The notes under the pieces are model-generated. The model was not told the origin of the DNA and did not search any database. It saw only the letters and a program-made list of their open reading frames with translations. DNA of 14,711 nucleotides from JAVDCA01 sp036491235 (GTDB lineage: Bacteria > Pseudomonadota > Alphaproteobacteria > Rhizobiales > Xanthobacteraceae), in assembly GCA_036491235.1 (NCBI GenBank), contig DASXCK010000216.1:1-14711 (forward strand), in the 5' to 3' direction. Shown here in pieces: positions 6,400-13,765 of this stretch. Numbering within the stretch: position 1 is the stretch's first letter; each line of letters starts with the position of its first letter. The position numbers and the translations under genes are program-made.

Positions 6400-6945
6400 C
6401 TACGCCGCGCGCGACCGCCCTTCGCGAAATTCCGCGCCCTCGTGCGCGAGCAGCCATCGCTTGCGCTCGATCCCGCCGCCGTAGCCCGTGAGCGATCCGT
6501 CGGCGCCGATCACGCGATGGCACGGCACCACGAGGCTGATCGGATTGGAGCCGTTGGCGTGGCCAACCGCGCGCACCGCCTTCGGACATCCGAGCCGCGT
6601 GGCAAGCGCGCCATAGCTCAGCGTTTCGCCCGGCGCGATCCGCACGAGACCGCGCCACACCGCGCGCTGGAATGGTGTGCCGGCGGTGCGCCACGGGATC
6701 GTCGACAGAGCCGCGAGGTCGCCCGCGAAATAGCGCCGCAGCGCCGCCCTGATGGCGTTCGGTGCCGCGCCGCGCTCCGGCCGCAGCGTGCCGTACTGCA
6801 AGCGAAGCAACTGCGCCATGCGAGGCTCGCAATCCGCCCAGTCGAGGGCGCGCAGGACGCCCTCCACGTCGGTGATGATCAATGCTTCGCCGATCGGTGT
6901 CGCGAGGCTGTCGATCCGCAGTTGGTCGGAGAGCTTTTCTGTCAT
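6400..6945 (-). CDS. ogt: Methylated-DNA--protein-cysteine S-methyltransferase (Ogt/AGT)
   Basis: A 181-aa suicide DNA-repair protein that moves the alkyl group from O6-alkylguanine (or O4-alkylthymine) to its own cysteine. The active-site motif PCHRV holds the acceptor C142. Around it are the helix-turn-helix region (PFQRAVWRGLVRIAPGETLS, residues 91-110), the arginine-finger segment KAVRAVGHANGSNP (R125) and the closing LTGYGGGIERKRWLLAHEG. Its length fits a stand-alone Ogt. The Ada metal-binding and AraC-type domains are absent. The ATG at 6945-6943 has AGAGGTG about five bases upstream. A longer overlapping frame (6221-7045) is a shadow. It is divergent from the CmcJ-family gene at 7162 and not obviously linked in function to its neighbours. 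Confidence 0.95.
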   Translation of the reverse strand: MTEKLSDQLRIDSLATPIGEALIITDVEGVLRALDWADCEPRMAQLLRLQYGTLRPERGAAPNAIRAALRRYFAGDLAALSTIPWRTAGTPFQRAVWRGLVRIAPGETLSYGALATRLGCPKAVRAVGHANGSNPISLVVPCHRVIGADGSLTGYGGGIERKRWLLAHEGAEFREGRSRAA

Positions 6946-7161
6946 ATGGCACCTCTGTGATGGAATGTGCCTGTCGTGATGCCGCCGCAGGATGGGCGAT
7001 TCTTCCGCCCCGAAGCAAGCCGCGCAGGGGCGGTACGCGGATCAAATCTGCGCCATCGTCTTTCGCTAGGCGACGAACCCTAGATCCGGCGGCTGGTCGA
7101 AGGCCGGCCGACGCCCTAAATTATGTGGAGCTTGTTCCGTATGTGATGACAGGAGCCCCTG

Positions 7162-7989
7162 ATGGTTCAGCTTGCCGAGGTCGACACCGCGCCCGAGACG
7201 GTCGAGGCGTCGCTCGATTACATCGACAACAACGGCGAAAAAATCTTCACCGAGACGGCGGCGCCCGGCGGGACCGACACGCGTAGCGGCGGCGCGCGCG
7301 ATCCGCATCGCGTCACCATCCGCAACGGCCGCCTTCGCGATTTCGTGCTCGACCACGACGGCTTCCGCTTCGTGCGCCACGACACCAAGGTCAAGGACTT
7401 CTTCGACGAGGCCGAGGTGCGCAGCACCTACTATGCGGAGATGGAGGCGCTCATCAAGGCGGAGAGCGGCGCCAAGCGCGTGGTGGTGTTCGACCACACG
7501 CTGCGCACTGCCGACGACGAGCTGCGCGCGCAGGCGAAGATTCGCGAGGTGGTACGGCGCGTGCACAATGATTACACCGAATGGTCGGCGCCGCAGCGCG
7601 TGCGCGACATCCTTCCCGATGAGGCCGAGGAACTGTTGAAACGCCGCTTTGCCATCGTGCAGGTGTGGCGCCCGATCCGCCATCCGGTCGAGACCCATCC
7701 GCTCGCCATGTGCGACGCGGCGAGCCTCTCGTTCGACGACATGGTGATCTCCGAGCGGCGCTACCCCAATCGCGTCGGCCAGACTTATGCGATCACCTAC
7801 AACCCGGCGCACCAGTGGTTCTGGTTCCCGCGCATGCGGCGCGATGAGGCGATCGTGTTCAAGGTGTTCGACTCGGCGAAGGACGGCCGCGCGCGCTGGA
7901 GCGCACACACGGCGTTCGACGACCCGACCTCGCCGCCAAGCGCGCGGCCGCGCGAGAGCATCGAGATCCGCACCCTCGCGTTCTTCTGA
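7162..7989 (+). CDS. CmcJ/NvfI-family protein, putative Fe(II)/2-oxoglutarate-type oxygenase
   Basis: A 275-aa protein with the conserved layout of the CmcJ/NvfI (GA4-desaturase-like) family: VVVFDHTLR (residues 107-115), VHNDYTEWS (134-142), VQVWRPI (166-172), PLAMCDAASL (180-189), YNPAHQWFWFPRMRRDEAIVFKVFDS (213-238), SAHTAF (247-252) and ARPRESIEIRTLAF (261-274). H135 and D137 with H249 would make a plausible HxD...H iron site. That is inferred from NvfI, a fungal Fe(II)/2OG enzyme of the same family, and is not proven here. CmcJ itself was described in cephamycin biosynthesis, and most bacterial members have no known substrate. The ATG at 7162 has AGGAG at 7151-7155. The gene stands alone between divergent ogt and the YfhO-like gene. 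Confidence 0.85.
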   Translation: MVQLAEVDTAPETVEASLDYIDNNGEKIFTETAAPGGTDTRSGGARDPHRVTIRNGRLRDFVLDHDGFRFVRHDTKVKDFFDEAEVRSTYYAEMEALIKAESGAKRVVVFDHTLRTADDELRAQAKIREVVRRVHNDYTEWSAPQRVRDILPDEAEELLKRRFAIVQVWRPIRHPVETHPLAMCDAASLSFDDMVISERRYPNRVGQTYAITYNPAHQWFWFPRMRRDEAIVFKVFDSAKDGRARWSAHTAFDDPTSPPSARPRESIEIRTLAFF

Positions 7990-8017
7990 TTTTCGCTCCA
8001 GCCGGTCTTGCTGCGCC

Positions 8018-8142
8018 ATTGCCCGCAAAAATGGGCAATCCAGTACTCACCAACGCGGGAATGGGACGCTGGCAGCACGCTCTCGATGCGCTGCGCAGTG
8101 CTGGATCGTCCACTTTCGCGTCGCGGAAAGCGGGCGATGACG
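8018..8142. repeat. Composite intergenic mosaic of palindromes
   Basis: Three nested structures occur in 125 bases. ATTGCCC (8018-8024) pairs with GGGCAAT (8033-8039). ATCCAGTACT (8038-8047) pairs with AGTGCTGGAT (8097-8106) with one mismatch. A third hairpin (8107-8136, CGTCCACTTTCGCG / CGCGGAAAGCGGGCG) is followed by GATGAC. The outer plan (ATCCAGTA ... TACTGGAT plus a GC hairpin ending GATGACG) is a familiar intergenic mosaic in Bradyrhizobium-like genomes. It begins 28 bases after the oxygenase stop and may end that transcript. Confidence 0.5.
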
Positions 8143-8266
8143 GCGGTGGATAATTCATTGACTTGGATTGATTGGGCGCTGCGACGCGGCGCCGCGCCCG
8201 CGTGCGACTTTGCGTCCGTCGCCAAGTTTCCACCGCAACCTTATGACGACGCGGGTGGGAAACGTG

Positions 8267-10648
8267 ATGCGGGCGCGTGTCGATACGAGTGTGCGAGTAT
8301 GGCCCGGACGCGTGTTGGCGCGGCCCGGCGATCTTGCACTGTCGCAGCCGCTGGCCATCACCGTCGGCCTCTATGCGCTTGCCTTCCTGGTGCCCGCCTG
8401 GCCGTGGCTCTCCGGCGCCGTTGCGATTCCGTGGGATGCCGAGTCGCAATTCCGGCCGCAGGTCATGTTCCTGGCGCGGGCGCTGGCGACCGGCCAGTCG
8501 CCGTTCTGGACCCCCAATGTGTTCGCGGGCTGGCCGCAGATCAGCGACCCGCAGGCACTGATCTTCTCGCCGCTGCACTTCCTGCTCGCCTGGCTTGATC
8601 AGGCGCCGAGCGCGCTTGCCGTCGACCGCGTCACCTTCGTGTACCTGTTTCTCGGCGGGCTCGGCATCATCTTCTATTTCCGCGACCGCGGCTGGCATCC
8701 GGCCGGCGCGCTGGTGGCGGCGCTCGCCTTTGCGTTCGGCGGGTCGGCCAACTCGCGCCTGCAGCACACCATCCAGATCATCAGCCTCTGCTATCTCGCG
8801 ATTGCGCTGTGGCTGCTGGCGCGTGCGCTCGATCGCGGCTCGTGGCGGTGGGGCGTCGCGGCCGGCGTGGCCGGAGGGCTGCTCGCGGTCGACCGCGATC
8901 ACATTGCGTTGCTCTCGCTCTATGTTCTCGTCGGCGCCGTGATCGCGCACCTCTGGCCGGCGCCGCGCGCGCGCCGGCAGGCGAGCCTCAAGCCGCTCGC
9001 CGCCGCCGGTGCGGTGGGCTGCGTCATCGCGGCGATCCCCGTGACCATGACGGCGCTGCTCGCGGTGCGCTCGAACCGGCCCGAGATCGGCTGCGTGCTG
9101 GCCGAGCACGGCTCGCTGCACCCGGCCGATCTCCTGATGCTCGCCTTCGCGGACGTGTTTCACGGTATGGCGCCGAACGTCGAGTTCTGGGGGCCGCCAA
9201 GTCCGCTGTGGCACAAGGCGTTCGGCTCGACCGGGCTGTGGCTGAGCAAGAACATGGGCATGATCTATTCCGGCGCGGTGCCGCTGGTCGCGCTGGTGTC
9301 GTTCGGGCTGGTACGCGGCCACGCCTGGTCGCGCGAGATCCGTTTCTTCGCGATCGCGGCCGTGCTGGTGCTGCTCTATGCGCTCGGCTGGTACACGCCG
9401 GCGTTCCGCGTGATGTACACGCTGATGCCCGGCATCGATTTCTTCCGCCGGCCGGCCGACGCGACCTTCGTGCTCGGCGCGCTCATCGCCGTCATGGCGG
9501 GCTATTGCGTGCATTGCTGGCTCGCCGGTGCGGTCGCGCCGCCGACGCGGCGCCAGCGCGCGATTGAGATCGGCATCGTGGCCGCGCTTGTCGTGGCGGC
9601 GGTCGCCCTCGCCGTGAAGGTCGTCGGCGCGTCCGAAGCCGTGCGGCCGGTCATGGCCGGGCTCGTCGGCGCCGCAGCCGCGATCGCGGCGCTCGCGCTC
9701 GCGCGCGCCTGCGGCCCGCGCGCGCCATTCGCCGCCGCAACCGTGCTCGCGACCGCGATGGCGCTCGACTTCGCCTGGAACGACGCGCCGCATATCTCGA
9801 CCGGGCTGCCGCCCGCGACATTCGCGGCGCTCGCGCCGAACACCCACGATCCGACCGTGCGGCTGATCGAGGCGCGGCTGGCGGCCGCCGACGCCGCACC
9901 CGACCGGCGCGACCGCGTCGAGATGATCAACATCGCCTATCACTGGCAGAACCTGTCGCTCGCGCACGATTTCGACCACGTGTTTGGCCACAATCCGCTG
10001 CGCTTGCGTTGGTTCTACGAGGCGACGCATGTGGGCGACTACATCGCGCTCGCGAGCCAGCGCGTGTTCTCGCCGCTCTATCCGTCCTATCGCTCCGCCT
10101 TCGCCGACCTCTTCGGCGTGCGGTTGATCGTGACCGGCGTTCCGGTCGAGGTCATCGACAAGTCGCTGCGGCCGGGCGACCTCGCGCTCATCGCCCGCAC
10201 CAAGGACGCCTACATCTACGAGAATCCACGCGCGCTGCCGCGCGTGATGGTGCTGGGCGATTGGCAGCTCACCGATTTCAATCGGCTGTACAAGACGGGT
10301 TGGCCTGCCGCGGTCGATCCGCGCCAGACGCTGCTGCTCGATCGTACGCCGAAGCGCGCCTCGGTCAGCATGCGGCGCCGTCCCGGCACCGCGCGCATTC
10401 TGCGCTATGCGAATGCCGAGGTCGACGTCGCCGTCGACGCGCCGGACGGCGGCTTCCTGCTGCTCACCGACGTGTGGCATCCGTGGTGGCGCGCGACGCT
10501 CGACGGCAAGCCGGTCGACGTCCTGCGCGCCGACGCGATCTTCCGCGCCGTGGCACTACCGCCCGGCGCACACGAGGTTCGCTTCACGTTCGCGCCGTTC
10601 GCCGGCGCCGCGACCGAGCTCGCGCAGCTCGTCGGGCTCGCGCGCTGA
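8267..10648 (+). CDS. YfhO-family large polytopic membrane protein (GT-C glycosyltransferase-like)
   Basis: A protein of about 793 aa whose first roughly 500 residues hold about a dozen hydrophobic segments (for example about residues 29-50, 122-138, 146-160, 170-186, 212-228, 244-266, 333-350, 358-375, 400-420, 435-452, 463-480). An acidic loop at D57 (PWDAESQF) follows the first membrane segment, as expected of the GT-C/YfhO fold, and FFRRPADATF lies near 392-401. The last 250 or so residues are soluble and end with the YfhO-type beta domain (GGFLLLTDVWHPWWRATLDG, then PPGAHEVRF). YfhO members are linked to glycosylation of lipoteichoic acid in Firmicutes. Its role here is unknown. The start is uncertain: 8267 has GGGA six bases upstream, an in-frame ATG at 8243 has no ribosome site, and a TTG at 8168 is unlikely. 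Confidence 0.82.
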   Translation: MRARVDTSVRVWPGRVLARPGDLALSQPLAITVGLYALAFLVPAWPWLSGAVAIPWDAESQFRPQVMFLARALATGQSPFWTPNVFAGWPQISDPQALIFSPLHFLLAWLDQAPSALAVDRVTFVYLFLGGLGIIFYFRDRGWHPAGALVAALAFAFGGSANSRLQHTIQIISLCYLAIALWLLARALDRGSWRWGVAAGVAGGLLAVDRDHIALLSLYVLVGAVIAHLWPAPRARRQASLKPLAAAGAVGCVIAAIPVTMTALLAVRSNRPEIGCVLAEHGSLHPADLLMLAFADVFHGMAPNVEFWGPPSPLWHKAFGSTGLWLSKNMGMIYSGAVPLVALVSFGLVRGHAWSREIRFFAIAAVLVLLYALGWYTPAFRVMYTLMPGIDFFRRPADATFVLGALIAVMAGYCVHCWLAGAVAPPTRRQRAIEIGIVAALVVAAVALAVKVVGASEAVRPVMAGLVGAAAAIAALALARACGPRAPFAAATVLATAMALDFAWNDAPHISTGLPPATFAALAPNTHDPTVRLIEARLAAADAAPDRRDRVEMINIAYHWQNLSLAHDFDHVFGHNPLRLRWFYEATHVGDYIALASQRVFSPLYPSYRSAFADLFGVRLIVTGVPVEVIDKSLRPGDLALIARTKDAYIYENPRALPRVMVLGDWQLTDFNRLYKTGWPAAVDPRQTLLLDRTPKRASVSMRRRPGTARILRYANAEVDVAVDAPDGGFLLLTDVWHPWWRATLDGKPVDVLRADAIFRAVALPPGAHEVRFTFAPFAGAATELAQLVGLAR

Positions 10649-10949
10649 CGTCCTCATGCGCGGGCATGGCCGCTTTTCGGCGGCTTTCGGCTCGAACGGC
10701 AATCCGCGGCTGGCTTTGACGTTGGAACATCGGCACGAGGTGCCCTTCCGCGGCCCTGTCGCCGGGTCGGCGGGAAAATGCCCTAACGGCAAGGACTTAC
10801 CGAACGCTTGCGTGATGCACACGCCGTACGTGGCAGGCGCGGGCGCGCCTATTGACGGCTTATGGCGGTCTCCCTATGGTCCGCCGCCCGTTGCGCCATT
10901 GATTGCGCCCCATGCGCCGTTTGGCTCGCCGCACCCGGATCCCGTCAAC
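10649..10949. other. Intergenic region between the YfhO-like gene and ptsN
   Basis: About 300 bases without a convincing gene. A small hairpin, GCCGC (10669-10673) with GCGGC (10680-10684) followed by TTTCGG, lies about 20 bases past the YfhO stop and is a weak terminator candidate. The ptsN promoter lies at 10852-10880. The in-frame upstream extension of ptsN has no homology and is rejected. Confidence 0.5.
10852..10880 (+). promoter_or_regulatory. Sigma-70-type promoter for ptsN
   Basis: TTGACG (10852-10857) and TATGGT (10875-10880) are separated by exactly 17 bases. This predicts a leader of roughly 60 bases before the ptsN ATG at 10950. The match to housekeeping consensus is good for such GC-rich DNA, but it is not tested. 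Confidence 0.45.
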
Positions 10950-11408
10950 ATGCCGCTCACCGATCTCGTTGCGCCGCAGGCGGTCATTCCCGCGCTTCGG
11001 ATCAACAACAAGAAGCAGGCGATCCAGGAACTCGCGGCGCGGGCGGCGGAACTCACCGGCGAGAATGAACGCGAGATCCTGGAAATCCTCCAGCAGCGCG
11101 AGAAGCTCGGCTCGACCGGCATCGGCAACGGCATCGCGATTCCGCACGGCAAGCTGCCGAAGCTCGAGCGTCTGTTCGGGATGTTCGCGCGGCTCGACCG
11201 CCCGATCGACTTCGAGGCGCTCGACGGACAGCCGGTGGATCTCGTCTTCCTGCTGCTCGCGCCGGAACCGGCGGGCGCCGATCATCTCAAGGCGCTGGCC
11301 CGTGTTGCGCGCCTGATGCGCACGCCCGATATCGCGAAGCTGCTGCGCGAGTCGCGCGACGCCGAAGCGATCTACGCCGTGCTGACGCGCTCGCCGACGG
11401 GTGCCTGA
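10950..11408 (+). CDS. ptsN: Nitrogen PTS EIIA component (PtsN, EIIA-Ntr)
   Basis: A 152-aa EIIA of the nitrogen phosphotransferase system. It accepts phosphate from NPr on a histidine and, by its phosphorylation state, tunes potassium transport, nitrogen/carbon balance and stress signalling. The acceptor is H66 in the conserved GIAIPHGKLP. Other family segments are KKQAIQELAARAAELTG (21-37), REKLGSTGIGNG (50-61), DRPIDFEALDGQPVDLVFLL (83-102) and DHLKALARVARLMR (111-124). The ATG at 10950 gives the standard N-terminus (MPLTDLVAPQAVIPAL) although its ribosome site is weak. rpoN and hpf, its common upstream neighbours, are not here. The convergent DUF1150/hsp20 pair lies downstream. Confidence 0.95.
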   Translation: MPLTDLVAPQAVIPALRINNKKQAIQELAARAAELTGENEREILEILQQREKLGSTGIGNGIAIPHGKLPKLERLFGMFARLDRPIDFEALDGQPVDLVFLLLAPEPAGADHLKALARVARLMRTPDIAKLLRESRDAEAIYAVLTRSPTGA

Positions 11409-11430
11409 TTCACCCAACCCGAAACACGCC

Positions 11431-11523
11431 GTCATGCCCGGCCCTGTGCCGGACATTCACGTCTTTCCTTACGAGTGTTTAAGCGACAAAGACGTGGATG
11501 GCCGGGACGAGCCCGGCCATGAC
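11431..11523. repeat. Palindromic intergenic repeat, copy 2 (93 bp)
   Basis: It starts with GTCATGCCCGGCCCTGTGCC and ends with GACGAGCCCGGCCATGAC. The inner pair CACGTCTTT / AAAGACGTGGAT surrounds a longer, AT-richer loop than in copy 1. It fills the gap between the convergent ptsN (stop 11408) and DUF1150 (stop 11561) genes, where it can form a hairpin in either transcript. Confidence 0.85.
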
Positions 11524-11560
11524 GATGTTCGTGCTGATTTAATGCAAGCGTCGCGTGCGA

Positions 11561-11857
11561 TCAGTGCACGCTCACGGTCTCGAGCTCGTGGCTCCAGGCA
11601 TTGGCGACCGCGGCTTCGCGCGTATCGGTCAGCATGATCGGTGTGCCGTCGGCGGCGTGCAGCGCGAATAGCTGCGTGCCCGGCTCGATCGCGGGTGCCT
11701 GCGGATAAAGCTTCGCGACCTGGTCGGCGCGGATCGGCTTGACGTAGGCAATTTCGCCATCGCCCAGCTGCGCGAGCGCCTCGGGTGATATGGCGGGCGA
11801 CCCCGCCTCGATTTGATTCGTCGGCTCGTTCTTCAACTCGTGCTTCAGCTCGTTCAT
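11561..11857 (-). CDS. DUF1150-family small protein
   Basis: A 98-aa protein of unknown function. The conserved DUF1150 segment reads ALAQLGDGEIAYVKPIRAD (about residues 27-45), followed by LYPQAPAIEPGTQLFALHAADGTPIMLTDTREAAVANAWSHELETVSVH in pieces along residues 50-98. These members are restricted mainly to alphaproteobacteria. No signal peptide or membrane segment is seen. The ATG (11857-11855) has GGAG and GAGGG upstream. It follows hsp20 by 47 bases on the same strand, so it is very likely co-transcribed and heat-induced from the promoter at 12434-12461. A link to the chaperone is inferred from this arrangement only. Confidence 0.88.
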   Translation of the reverse strand: MNELKHELKNEPTNQIEAGSPAISPEALAQLGDGEIAYVKPIRADQVAKLYPQAPAIEPGTQLFALHAADGTPIMLTDTREAAVANAWSHELETVSVH

Positions 11858-11904
11858 GGCCCTCGACTCCTTTCTCGTCTAATTCGTGTCGAGTCCTGTG
11901 CGGT

Positions 11905-12333
11905 TCAATCGTTGTGGTCGACGATGGCTATCGTACGTACAACGCGCTCGGGCTCCGGGCGCGCCAAGTCGATGGACAACAATCCGTTCTTCAGGTCCGC
12001 CGCCAAGACCTCCATACCTTCGGCCAGCACGAATGTGCGCTGAAACTGGCGCGCCGCGATGCCGCGGTGGAGATATTGTCGAGTTTTGTCGTCCTGCTGC
12101 CGGCCACGGATGAGGAGTTGGTTCTCCTCCACCGTCACGTCGAGTTGATCCCGGGTGAAGCCGGCGACCGCGAGCGTGATGCGCAATCGCTCTGGCCGGC
12201 CGTTCTCGCGCGGGACCCGCTCGATGTTGTAGGGCGGATACCCGTCGGCCCCCTTGGCGACTCGATCGAGCGCGCGCTCGATCTCGTCAAAACCGAGCAG
12301 AAAGGGACTTGAAAGCGAAGGAACGCGCGACAT
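11905..12333 (-). CDS. hsp20: Small heat-shock protein, Hsp20/IbpA type
   Basis: A 142-aa cytoplasmic ATP-independent holdase. The alpha-crystallin domain runs from PPYNIERV (33-40) through RLRITLAVAGFTRDQLDVTVEENQLLIRG in stretches (49-77) to NGLLSIDLARPEPE (116-129). The C-terminal tail keeps the I-x-I oligomerisation motif (I135-A136-I137). The N-terminus SSPFLLGFDEIERALDRV (8-25) is the class-A IbpA/HspH form found in rhizobia. The ATG (12333-12331) was chosen because it begins this conserved N-terminus. Its AGGA ribosome site, 10 bases upstream, is buried in a ROSE-like hairpin. Transcription is likely from a sigma-32 promoter about 100 bases upstream. It heads an operon with the DUF1150 gene. 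Confidence 0.95.
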   Translation of the reverse strand: MSRVPSLSSPFLLGFDEIERALDRVAKGADGYPPYNIERVPRENGRPERLRITLAVAGFTRDQLDVTVEENQLLIRGRQQDDKTRQYLHRGIAARQFQRTFVLAEGMEVLAADLKNGLLSIDLARPEPERVVRTIAIVDHND

Positions 12334-12427
12334 GGTCTCAAAGTCCTGTGATAGCGACTTTGTGGGGCCCTTACGGCGCCCCGACCGGCAACGGGCCCAC
12401 TGGACGGCATTCCCGTGTCCTATCTCC
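12334..12427 (-). promoter_or_regulatory. ROSE-like RNA thermometer in the hsp20 leader
   Basis: The last leader hairpin (12362 down to 12339) pairs CAAAGUC with GACUUUG and CU with AG around a five-base loop AUCAC. A single G (12355) is bulged, giving the ROSE hallmark U-Y-G-C-U opposite AGGA. The AGGA (12347-12344) is the hsp20 ribosome site, so it is closed in the folded state. A second hairpin upstream has GGGGC(G)CC / GGGCCCC arms and a GUAA tetraloop. ROSE elements are established on rhizobial and bradyrhizobial hsp20 genes, where warming melts the last hairpin. The 5' end is set from the predicted promoter. Confidence 0.72.
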
Positions 12428-12433
12428 AGCATA

Positions 12434-12461
12434 ATATGGGGTGTGCCGTTAAGGGTTCAAG
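12434..12461 (-). promoter_or_regulatory. RpoH (sigma-32) heat-shock promoter of hsp20
   Basis: On the minus strand CTTGAA (12461-12456), a 14-base spacer and CCCCATAT (12441-12434) match the sigma-32 consensus (CTTGAA ... CCCCATnT) at essentially every position. Transcription should start near 12427, leaving a leader of about 95 bases before hsp20. Confidence 0.8.
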
Positions 12462-12555
12462 AATGCCGGCGGACTGCGGACTTATCCTGTAAGCACCTGT
12501 TCCAACGATCATTTTCCGGCCGCCCAAGATCCCACCAGCAAGGATACCGGCTCTG

Positions 12556-13665
12556 ATGAGCAAGCCCGATACCGCCGCCCTGACGATCCGCGCCCTGCGT
12601 GCGGTTGGCGTCGAGGTGCCGATGACTTTTGCGCTCGGCACCAGCCGCGCGACCATCACGCGGGCGCCGCTCCTGCTCGTCGACCTCGATACCGAGGAGG
12701 GCATCACGGGCCGCGCCTACCTGTTTTGCTACCTGCCGGCCGCGGCGCCCGCGATTGCCGCCATGCTCGGCGAGGTGCTCGCCGTCACCAAGGGCGAGCG
12801 CGTGGCACCGGTCGATCTATGGAGCAAGCTCACCAAGCGCTTTGCGCTGATCGGCGTGCAGGGCATCGTGCGCATGGCGATGGCCGGCTTCGACGTCGCG
12901 TGCTGGGACGCGCTCGCGCAGGCCGCTGGCCTGCCGCTTGCGCGGCTTCTTGGCGGCGGCGTCACCCGCGAGGCAACGCGCATCCCGGCATACAACAGCT
13001 GCGGTCTCGGCCTGATGGCCGCTGACAAGCTTGCCGACGAGGCCGAAAAGCTGGCGCGCGGTTTTTCGGCCGTGAAGCTCCGGCTCGGTTACCCGACGCT
13101 GCGGGACGATTTGGCGGCGCTTGCCGCCGTGCGCAAGCATGTCGGCGAGGGTACGCACGTCATGGTGGACTACAACCAGGCGCTCACGGTCGCGGACGCG
13201 CTGGCGCGCGGGCATGCGCTCGGCCAGGAGGGCGTCTATTGGCTGGAGGAGCCGATCCGCCACGACGACTATACGGGCGCGGCGCGGCTCGCGCACGAAC
13301 TGAGCGTCCCGATCCAGATCGGCGAGAATTTTTCCGAGCCACACAGCATGGCAGTGGCGATCGCGGCCGGCGCCTGCGACTACGCCATGCCGGATCTCGA
13401 GCGCATCGGCGGCGTCACGGGCTGGCAGCGGGCGGCAGGACTTGCGGCCGCGCACCGCATCGAGATGTCGTCGCATCTGTTTCCCGAGGTGAGCGCGCAT
13501 CTCCTGGCCGCGACGCCGACGCGGCATTGGCTCGAGTGGGTCGATTGGGCCGAGGCCATCGTCGAGGAGCCGCTGCGCATCGTCGATGGCCATGCGCAGG
13601 TGCCGGAGCGGCCGGGGAACGGGCTTACCTGGAGCGCGAAGGCGGTGGAGAAGTATCGGATGTGA
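12556..13665 (+). CDS. Mandelate racemase/muconate-lactonizing-family protein (enolase superfamily)
   Basis: A 369-aa protein with an N-terminal capping domain (to about residue 130) and a modified TIM barrel. It follows Pseudomonas mandelate racemase (MR) closely at a constant +10 offset: metal ligands D205 (MVDYNQ), E231 (WLEEP) and E257 (IGENF), the D280-H307 dyad (MPDLERIGG; SSHLF), and E327 (HWLE). K174 matches MR K164, but MR K166, the S-face base, is R176 here (VKLRLGYP). So it abstracts a proton alpha to a carboxylate, but it may be one-sided (a dehydratase or a different substrate) and not a true racemase. The ATG at 12556 has AAGGA at 12540-12544. It is divergent from hsp20. The alignment is from memory of the MR sequence. 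Confidence 0.9.
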   Translation: MSKPDTAALTIRALRAVGVEVPMTFALGTSRATITRAPLLLVDLDTEEGITGRAYLFCYLPAAAPAIAAMLGEVLAVTKGERVAPVDLWSKLTKRFALIGVQGIVRMAMAGFDVACWDALAQAAGLPLARLLGGGVTREATRIPAYNSCGLGLMAADKLADEAEKLARGFSAVKLRLGYPTLRDDLAALAAVRKHVGEGTHVMVDYNQALTVADALARGHALGQEGVYWLEEPIRHDDYTGAARLAHELSVPIQIGENFSEPHSMAVAIAAGACDYAMPDLERIGGVTGWQRAAGLAAAHRIEMSSHLFPEVSAHLLAATPTRHWLEWVDWAEAIVEEPLRIVDGHAQVPERPGNGLTWSAKAVEKYRM

Positions 13666-13670
13666 TCGTT

Positions 13671-13756
13671 ACACCATCAGGCGCGGGCCTGTCCCGCGCA
13701 TCCACGTCTTGCTTCGATGCGAAGACGTGGATGGCCGGGTCAAGCGTGGCCATGAC
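13671..13756. repeat. Palindromic intergenic repeat, copy 3 (about 86 bp)
   Basis: It runs from ACACCATCAGGCGCGGGCCT to GTCAAGCGTGGCCATGAC with the inner pair ATCCACGTCTT / AAGACGTGGAT. Its left end is worn (CATCAG in place of CATGCC), but the body matches copies 1 and 2. It lies between the convergent racemase-like gene (stop 13665) and ugpB (stop 13766). Confidence 0.8.
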
Positions 13757-13765
13757 GGTTGGCTC

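Noticed and set aside
8168..8266. Longer N-terminus of the YfhO-like protein from TTG 8168 or ATG 8243
   Set aside because: The added residues are basic and unlike a membrane protein start, and neither codon has a ribosome site. 8267 is preferred, though 8243 cannot be excluded.
7859..10480. An 873-codon open frame on the minus strand opposite the YfhO-like gene
   Set aside because: It is rich in Arg, His, Gly and Asp with no recognisable domain. It mirrors the codon structure of the real plus-strand membrane protein and also crosses the intergenic mosaic; a high-GC antisense shadow.
10407..10949. Extended N-terminus of PtsN running back into the YfhO-like gene
   Set aside because: It is out-of-frame reading of the upstream gene and the promoter region. 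The PtsN family starts at MPLTDL (10950).
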